Source: Microbacterium bovistercoris (GTDB taxonomy: Bacteria > Actinomycetota > Actinomycetes > Actinomycetales > Microbacteriaceae). Taken from it: a stretch of 64,000 bases of DNA. The position numbers and the translations under genes were made by a program. Position 1 is the stretch's first letter. Every line of letters starts with the position of its first letter. The stretch is taken from NCBI RefSeq assembly GCF_003387575.1, contig NZ_QUAB01000015.1, forward strand, positions 1 through 64,000, in the 5' to 3' direction. Shown here piece after piece: positions 59,731-64,000 of the stretch. The notes under the pieces are model-generated. The model worked only from the letters and a program-made list of their open reading frames with translations, searched no databases and was not told where the DNA came from.

Positions 59731-60444
59731 CTACGAGGCGAGCCCCATCGCATCCATCCGGCGCGCGTGCGCGCCCATCAGCTCGGTGTAGACCGGCTCG
59801 ATGCGCTGCTCGTCCTGCGCGAGGCGCTCCGGGCGCAGCGCGCCGCGGCACACGAGAAGGGTGTCTCCGACGAGGCGGCGCCCCCACATCGACAGCAGCG
59901 AACGCCACTCCTCGTCGCTCTCGATGGTCTGCTGGATGATCGAGACGATCTCGCCGCCGGCGCCGTCCTCGCGGAGGATCTCGGCGACCCGCTCCCCCGT
60001 CTCGCCGTAGCTCGAGGCGAGCGCGAGGTAGAAGTCGTCCAGCATGCCCGCGGTCAGGTACACCGCGAGCAGCGTCTCCTCCTGGCGCGCGCCGATCGTC
60101 TTGCGGCGGAAGGCGTCGAGGTTCTCGCGGAACGGCAGCATCAGCTCGGTCGGGTCCTCGCCGCGCTCGGTGATGACCCGCACGATGCCGCGGTGCTTGT
60201 CCAGGGCCGCGCCGGCGGCGCGCGACAGCGCCTCCTTGCGCGCCAGTTCCGGCGTGGCACGGATGCCGCGGGTCAGGGTCTCGAAGTACCCGAGCTGCAG
60301 GTAGGCGGCCTGGCCGAGGAAGCGGTTCAGTTCGGGCGCGAGCTCGGCGAAGTCGACGCGCGTCGCGTCGCCCACGTCGCCTCGGCTGCGCACCGCGAGG
60401 GTGCGGCGGGGCTGGCGGCGCTTCTTCCAGAACCAGTTGACCAC
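59731..60444 (-). CDS. Ferritin-like fold protein, MiaE-like
   Basis: This 237-residue all-helical protein matches the actinobacterial ferritin-like/MiaE-like family often encoded next to DEAD-box helicases. Expected regions are ELNRFLGQAAYLQLGYFETL and LARKEALSRAAGAALDKHRG. The ExxH metal ligands typical of the fold are not clear (the region reads LDKH), so di-iron chemistry is doubtful. TAATCT lies 6 nt before the GTG, a leaderless start. It is convergent with the small membrane protein gene and divergent from the helicase gene. Confidence 0.75.
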   Translation of the reverse strand: MVNWFWKKRRQPRRTLAVRSRGDVGDATRVDFAELAPELNRFLGQAAYLQLGYFETLTRGIRATPELARKEALSRAAGAALDKHRGIVRVITERGEDPTELMLPFRENLDAFRRKTIGARQEETLLAVYLTAGMLDDFYLALASSYGETGERVAEILREDGAGGEIVSIIQQTIESDEEWRSLLSMWGRRLVGDTLLVCRGALRPERLAQDEQRIEPVYTELMGAHARRMDAMGLAS

Positions 60445-60450
60445 CCGCCC

Positions 60451-60456
60451 AGATTA
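60451..60456 (-). promoter_or_regulatory. -10 box TAATCT of a leaderless promoter
   Basis: TAATCT is followed by a 6-nt gap and the GTG at 60444. It is the closest to the TATAAT consensus among these sites. Confidence 0.5.
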
Positions 60457-60628
60457 CCCGGGCCGCGGAGCCCTCCCCGGCATCCGCCGCCCTCTCCGGT
60501 AGGCTGGATACTGTCCTGCCGCTGGAGCAGGGCCCCGCGCCTGAGATCAGAGACGGCGTGGATCCGTTTACGAGGCGACTCCCGGGGTGCGACGACGCAC
60601 AGCGCGATCGCCGGACAGGCAACATACT

Positions 60629-62140
60629 GTGACTTCCTTCGCCGACCTCGGCATCGACCAGGACATCGTCGACGCACTCGCCGCCAAGGGCATCGTCGAC
60701 GCGTTCCCCATCCAGGAGCAGACCATCCCCCTCGGCCTCCCCGGCCAGGACATCATCGGCCAGGCGAAGACCGGCACCGGCAAGACCTTCGGGTTCGGCA
60801 TTCCCGTGGTGCAGCGCCTCGGCGCGAATCCCGGCCCGGGTGTCAAGGCGCTCATCGTCGTGCCGACCCGCGAACTGGCCGTGCAGGTGTACGAGGACAT
60901 GGACCTGCTGACCTCGAACCGGGGCACCAGCGTCGTCGCCATCTACGGCGGCAAGGCCTATGAGGGCCAGATCGAGCAGCTCAAGGCCGGCGCGCAGATC
61001 GTCGTCGGCACTCCCGGTCGCCTGATCGACCTCGCCGGCCAGCGCCTGCTCGACCTGTCGAACGCCGTCGAGGTCGTGCTCGACGAGGCCGACAAGATGC
61101 TCGACCTCGGCTTCCTCGCCGACATCGAGAAGATCTTCCAGAAGGTCCCCGCGACCCGGCACACGCAGCTGTTCTCGGCCACGATGCCCGGCCCGATCGT
61201 CGCCCTCGCGCGCCGGTTCATGACCAACCCGATCCACATCCGCGCGAACGACCCCGACGAGGGGCTCACGCAGAAGAACATCAAGCACCTCGTCTACCGG
61301 GCGCACGCACTCGACAAGGACGAGGTCATCGCCCGCATCCTGCAGGCCGAGGGCCGCGGCAAGACCGTGATCTTCACCCGCACGAAGCGCGCCGCACAGA
61401 AGCTGGTCGACGAGCTGAACGACCGCGGCTTCAACGCCGCGGCCGTGCACGGCGACATGGGCCAGGATCAGCGCGAGCGCTCCATGGCCGCGTTCAAGGC
61501 CGGCAAGAAGGACGTCATGGTCGCCACGGATGTCGCCGCGCGCGGCATCGACGTCGACGATGTCACGCACGTGATCAACCACACCATCCCCGACGAGGAG
61601 AAGACGTACCTGCACCGCGCCGGCCGCACCGGCCGCGCAGGCAAGACCGGCATCGCCGTGACGTTCGTCGACTGGGAGGACCTGCACAAGTGGGCCCTCA
61701 TCAACCGCGCTCTCGAGTTCGGCCAGCCCGAGCCCGTCGAGACCTACTCGTCGAGCCCGCACCTGTACACCGACCTCGACATCCCCGAGGGCACCAAGGG
61801 CCGCCTGCGCACCGCTCCGAAGGCCGAGAAGCCCGCAGGCGAGCGCAAGCAGCGTCAGCCGCAGAAGGCCGCGGATGCTGCGGCGGAGGGCACCAGCGAA
61901 GGCACCACCAAGCGTCGTCGCCGGCGCCGCCGGGCGGCCGAGCCGGTCGGGTCGACCTTCGCCGAGGGCACGGAGACCGCGGCACCGGCCCCCGTCTCGA
62001 CCGACAGCTCGAACCGCGACGCAGAGGGCGCCGGCACGCACGACGGCGACACCACTCGGGAGCACCACGACGGCAAGCCCGCTCCGCAGCGGCGCCGTCG
62101 CCGCCGCCGCTCCGGCGGCGCGGCACCCACCGGCGCCTGA
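60629..62140 (+). CDS. DEAD-box RNA helicase
   Basis: This 503-residue ATP-dependent RNA helicase shows the Q-motif region, AKTGTGKTFGFGIP (motif I), PTRELAVQVYED, GTPGRLIDLA, VVLDEADKMLDLGF (DEAD), LFSATMPGPIV and YLHRAGRTGRAGKTG. The last 130 residues are a Lys/Arg-rich and acidic low-complexity tail (KRRRRRRRA), typical of RNA-binding helicase tails in Actinobacteria. The GTG at 60629 is preferred; an ACAGG lies about 10 nt upstream, and the shadow frame start at 60587 is weaker. It likely remodels RNA structure, for instance in ribosome assembly or decay. Confidence 0.93.
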   Translation: MTSFADLGIDQDIVDALAAKGIVDAFPIQEQTIPLGLPGQDIIGQAKTGTGKTFGFGIPVVQRLGANPGPGVKALIVVPTRELAVQVYEDMDLLTSNRGTSVVAIYGGKAYEGQIEQLKAGAQIVVGTPGRLIDLAGQRLLDLSNAVEVVLDEADKMLDLGFLADIEKIFQKVPATRHTQLFSATMPGPIVALARRFMTNPIHIRANDPDEGLTQKNIKHLVYRAHALDKDEVIARILQAEGRGKTVIFTRTKRAAQKLVDELNDRGFNAAAVHGDMGQDQRERSMAAFKAGKKDVMVATDVAARGIDVDDVTHVINHTIPDEEKTYLHRAGRTGRAGKTGIAVTFVDWEDLHKWALINRALEFGQPEPVETYSSSPHLYTDLDIPEGTKGRLRTAPKAEKPAGERKQRQPQKAADAAAEGTSEGTTKRRRRRRRAAEPVGSTFAEGTETAAPAPVSTDSSNRDAEGAGTHDGDTTREHHDGKPAPQRRRRRRRSGGAAPTGA

Positions 62141-62150
62141 CGAGCGAATA

Positions 62151-62228
62151 CGCGCTTCCTCTCGCTTCGCTCGCTCAGGATCCGGTACCTGAGCGCCCTT
62201 CGTCTCGCTACGCTCGCTCAGGATCCGC
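62151..62228. repeat. Two direct intergenic repeat copies after the helicase gene
   Basis: Copies at 62151-62184 and 62193-62228 share CTCGCT(T/A)CGCTCGCTCAGG and a CAGGATCCG end. The second copy also encodes the last residues and stop of the DUF817 gene on the minus strand, ending DPERA. Confidence 0.7.
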
Positions 62229-63109
62229 GACCTGGCGAGACGAAGGACGCTCGACGACCACGGATGCGGGCACCCGCGGCGGATAGACCAGGGTGACGAG
62301 CACCACCGAGATGATCATCAGCAGGAACCACGAGGTGAGCTTGCTCGGCGACACGAGCTCCCACCCGCCCGCCTGGTTCGGGTAGGACCAGGCGCCGGCC
62401 CAGGTGCCGATGTTCTCGGCCGCGTAGATGAACACCGCCACTCCGGCGAAGACCGCCAGGAGTGGCAGCCGCAGCGTGACCCGCCACGAGCGCGCGTACA
62501 TCATCGTCGGGAACCACAGCACGACGACCGCGGCGATCAGCAGCCAGCGCAGGTCGATCCAGAAGTGGTGCGTGAAGAAGTTAGCGTAGATCGCCGCGGC
62601 GAGGACCACGGTGAGCAGGCGCCGCGGGTAGCGGGTGAACCCGAGATCGAACAGCCGGTGCACGCGCACCATGTACGACCCGACCGCCCCGTACATGAAG
62701 CCGCTGAACAGCGGAACCGCACCGATGTGCAGGAAGCCGCCGGCAGCGTACTCCACGACCCGACATCCGTCTTGAAGAGCTCCATGACGGTGCCGGTGAT
62801 GTGGAAGATCACGATCACCCACAGCTCCCGCCCGGTCTCGAAGCGGAAGCCGATCATCACGACCTGGATCAGCACGGCGGCGATCGTCAGGGCGTCGTTG
62901 CGAGCCAGGAGCGCGTCATCCGGATACCAGAACCGTGCGGCGATGATGAGCACGAGCAGGGACGCGCCGAAGATGCACGCCCACGCCTGCTTGAGCAGGA
63001 ACACCGCGAGCTCGATCAGTCCCGCGCGGGTGCCATGGCGGGGCGCTCCCTGCAGCACGCGCCTCGCGACGACGTCGATCCGGCGTTCGAGAGAGGTGCC
63101 CCGCTGCAT
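62208..63109 (-). pseudogene. DUF817 membrane protein, frameshifted
   Basis: Two overlapping minus-strand frames form one DUF817-like membrane protein with about nine hydrophobic segments. The first (63109 to about 62754) ends FKTDVGSW; the second continues EYAAGGFLHIGAVPLFSGF, which is the conserved DUF817 region (usually GSWxYPE then PLFSGFMY). They join only if one G is added in the TGG at about 62753-62754, so a single-base deletion (or sequencing error) breaks the gene. TAGCCT lies 6 nt before the ATG, so the promoter is intact. The last codons lie in the repeat at 62193-62228. Confidence 0.75.
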
Positions 63110-63115
63110 GGCGGA

Positions 63116-63121
63116 AGGCTA
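63116..63121 (-). promoter_or_regulatory. -10 box TAGCCT of a leaderless promoter
   Basis: TAGCCT is followed by a 6-nt gap and the ATG at 63109 of the frameshifted DUF817 gene. Confidence 0.45.
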
Positions 63122-63250
63122 CCCACGACGGATGGAGGAATCCTGGGTCGCGTTCACCGATTCGTTCGCGCCACAGAAACGTGCACGCGCTACGCGAATG
63201 CGCGCCGCGCGAGCCGAGAAGTGCAGCGCCAGCATCCGACGCGGCAGAAG

Positions 63251-63324
63251 GATGCCGCGCGAGCAGCGATGTGCCGCGCGAGCAGCGATGTGCCGCGCGA
63301 GCAGCGATGTGCCGCGCGAGCAGA
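63251..63324. repeat. Four tandem 17-19-bp units, GATGTGCCGCGCGAGCAGC
   Basis: Unit 1 (63251-63267) lacks two bases, units 2 and 3 (63268-63286, 63287-63305) are identical, and unit 4 (63306-63324) differs in the last base. A diverged copy lies at about 63202-63218. The region between DUF817 and the PHP gene shows no other coding signal. Confidence 0.8.
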
Positions 63325-63359
63325 GACGTCCCACGCAGGGTTGCCGCAGGTCGCCCCGC

Positions 63360-64000
63360 TCAGCCGGGGTATCGCGGCGACGAGCCGGTTCCGCGCGCGA
63401 CCAGGCGCGCCAGCATGTCGGCGCCGGTGCTGTTCTCGCCCGGGATGTTGGGCTTGCCCGCGCCGTGGTAATCGCTCGACCCGGTGACGATCAGTTCGTG
63501 CCGGGCGGCGATGTCGCGCAGCATCCGCTTGCCCTGCTCGGTGTTCTCCCGGTGCTCGATCTCGAAACCGGCCAGTCCGGCGTCGATGAGCCGCTCGATG
63601 AACGGCAGCGGCATCATGCGGTCGCGGCCGGCCGTGGCCGGATGGGCGATGATCGCCACTCCCCCGGCATCCGTGATCAGCCGGACCGCGGTCAGCGGGT
63701 CCGGCGCGTAGTGCGGCTCGTAGTACCCGGTGCGCGGATGCAGGATGCCGTCGAAGGCCTCTCCGCGGTCGATCACGATGCCGCGCGCGATCAGCGCGTC
63801 GGCGATGTGCGGGCGGCCGATGGTCGCATCGCCCGCGGTCTGCCCGATGACGTCCTCCCAGGTCAGGTCGTAGTCCCGGGAGATGTTGCGGACGATGCGC
63901 TCGGCGCGACCGATGCGGTCGTCACGGATACGGGTCGTCTCGGCGAGCAGGGCGGCATCCGCCGGATCGAACAGGTACCCCAGCACGTGCACGCTGCGCC
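63360..64000 (-). CDS. PHP-domain phosphoesterase, 5' end outside the window
   Basis: The visible 213 codons are the C-terminal part of a PHP (polymerase and histidinol phosphatase) domain phosphoesterase. Signs are VHVLGYLFDPADAALLAE, IGRPHIADALIARGIV, HPRTGYYEPHY, VAIIAHPATAG (metal-binding His), FEIEHREN and IVTGSSDYHG with the Asp-His pair. The usual N-terminal DLHTHS motif must lie beyond 64000, so the ORF start at 63992 is not the real start. Members hydrolyse phosphoesters such as 3',5'-nucleoside bisphosphates; substrate here is unknown. Confidence 0.85.
   Translation of the reverse strand, partial: RSVHVLGYLFDPADAALLAETTRIRDDRIGRAERIVRNISRDYDLTWEDVIGQTAGDATIGRPHIADALIARGIVIDRGEAFDGILHPRTGYYEPHYAPDPLTAVRLITDAGGVAIIAHPATAGRDRMMPLPFIERLIDAGLAGFEIEHRENTEQGKRMLRDIAARHELIVTGSSDYHGAGKPNIPGENSTGADMLARLVARGTGSSPRYPG

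Noticed and set aside
63251-63324. Possible CRISPR array
   Set aside because: Units are 17-19 bp in direct contact, with no spacers between them and no cas genes.

Overview
The window comes from a high-GC Gram-positive actinobacterium, most likely Microbacterium or a close relative in Microbacteriaceae. The evidence is the strong G+C bias with long shadow ORFs, the AdnA/AdnB, UvrD2, DUF3107, DUF1918, UPF0182 and DUF2342 families, many GTGA/ATGA start-stop overlaps, and many genes with an actinobacterial TANNNT -10 box only 6-7 nt before the start codon. The genus is an inference from gene content; no search was run.

Region 1 (about 1-26 kb) is a cell-surface polysaccharide locus. It starts with the tail of a cell-wall-binding-repeat protein. 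A ten-gene, mostly overlapping minus-strand operon (16365 down to 4992) encodes an acetyltransferase, a DegT-type aminotransferase and a Gfo/Idh/MocA dehydrogenase, the trio expected for a 2,3-diacetamido-type nucleotide sugar. It also encodes an acyltransferase, an ABC flippase-type exporter and five glycosyltransferases. Around it lie a GT4-GT2 fusion protein, a second acyltransferase, a GT2/DUF2304 pair, a DUF6541-like membrane protein, a two-component TagGH/Wzm-Wzt-type exporter, an FG-GAP repeat secreted protein and a further GT4.

Region 2 (about 26-36 kb) mixes housekeeping and envelope genes: purK-purE-LCP, a PH-like membrane protein, birA, a small EF-Tu domain II-like protein, three CDP-glycerol glycerophosphotransferase-like proteins and a GT2. 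With the TagGH-like exporter and the LCP ligase, the glycerophosphotransferases suggest a polyol-phosphate (teichoic-type) wall polymer.

Region 3 (about 36-64 kb) is mostly conserved actinobacterial core. It has an HtrA-type protease, an aminotransferase, a nitrilase-family hydrolase, an EEP-family protein preceded by a possible leaderless mini-ORF, an initiator tRNA with promoter and terminator, DUF1918, UPF0182, a YlbL-type protease, DUF2342, an orphan TOMM-leader-binding-like protein, uvrD2, nudC, a degenerate phosphotransferase, adnB and adnA. DUF3107, a small membrane protein, a ferritin-like protein, a DEAD-box helicase, a frameshifted DUF817 gene and a truncated PHP phosphoesterase follow.

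The most notable non-gene signals are the recurrent leaderless-promoter geometry, a 114-bp nested cruciform at 47341-47454, a family of GTCGTTGAGCGAG-type intergenic palindromes (one of which supplies the stop codons of two convergent genes), and a 19-bp tandem repeat at 63251-63324. I found no CRISPR array, prophage, insertion sequence or origin.
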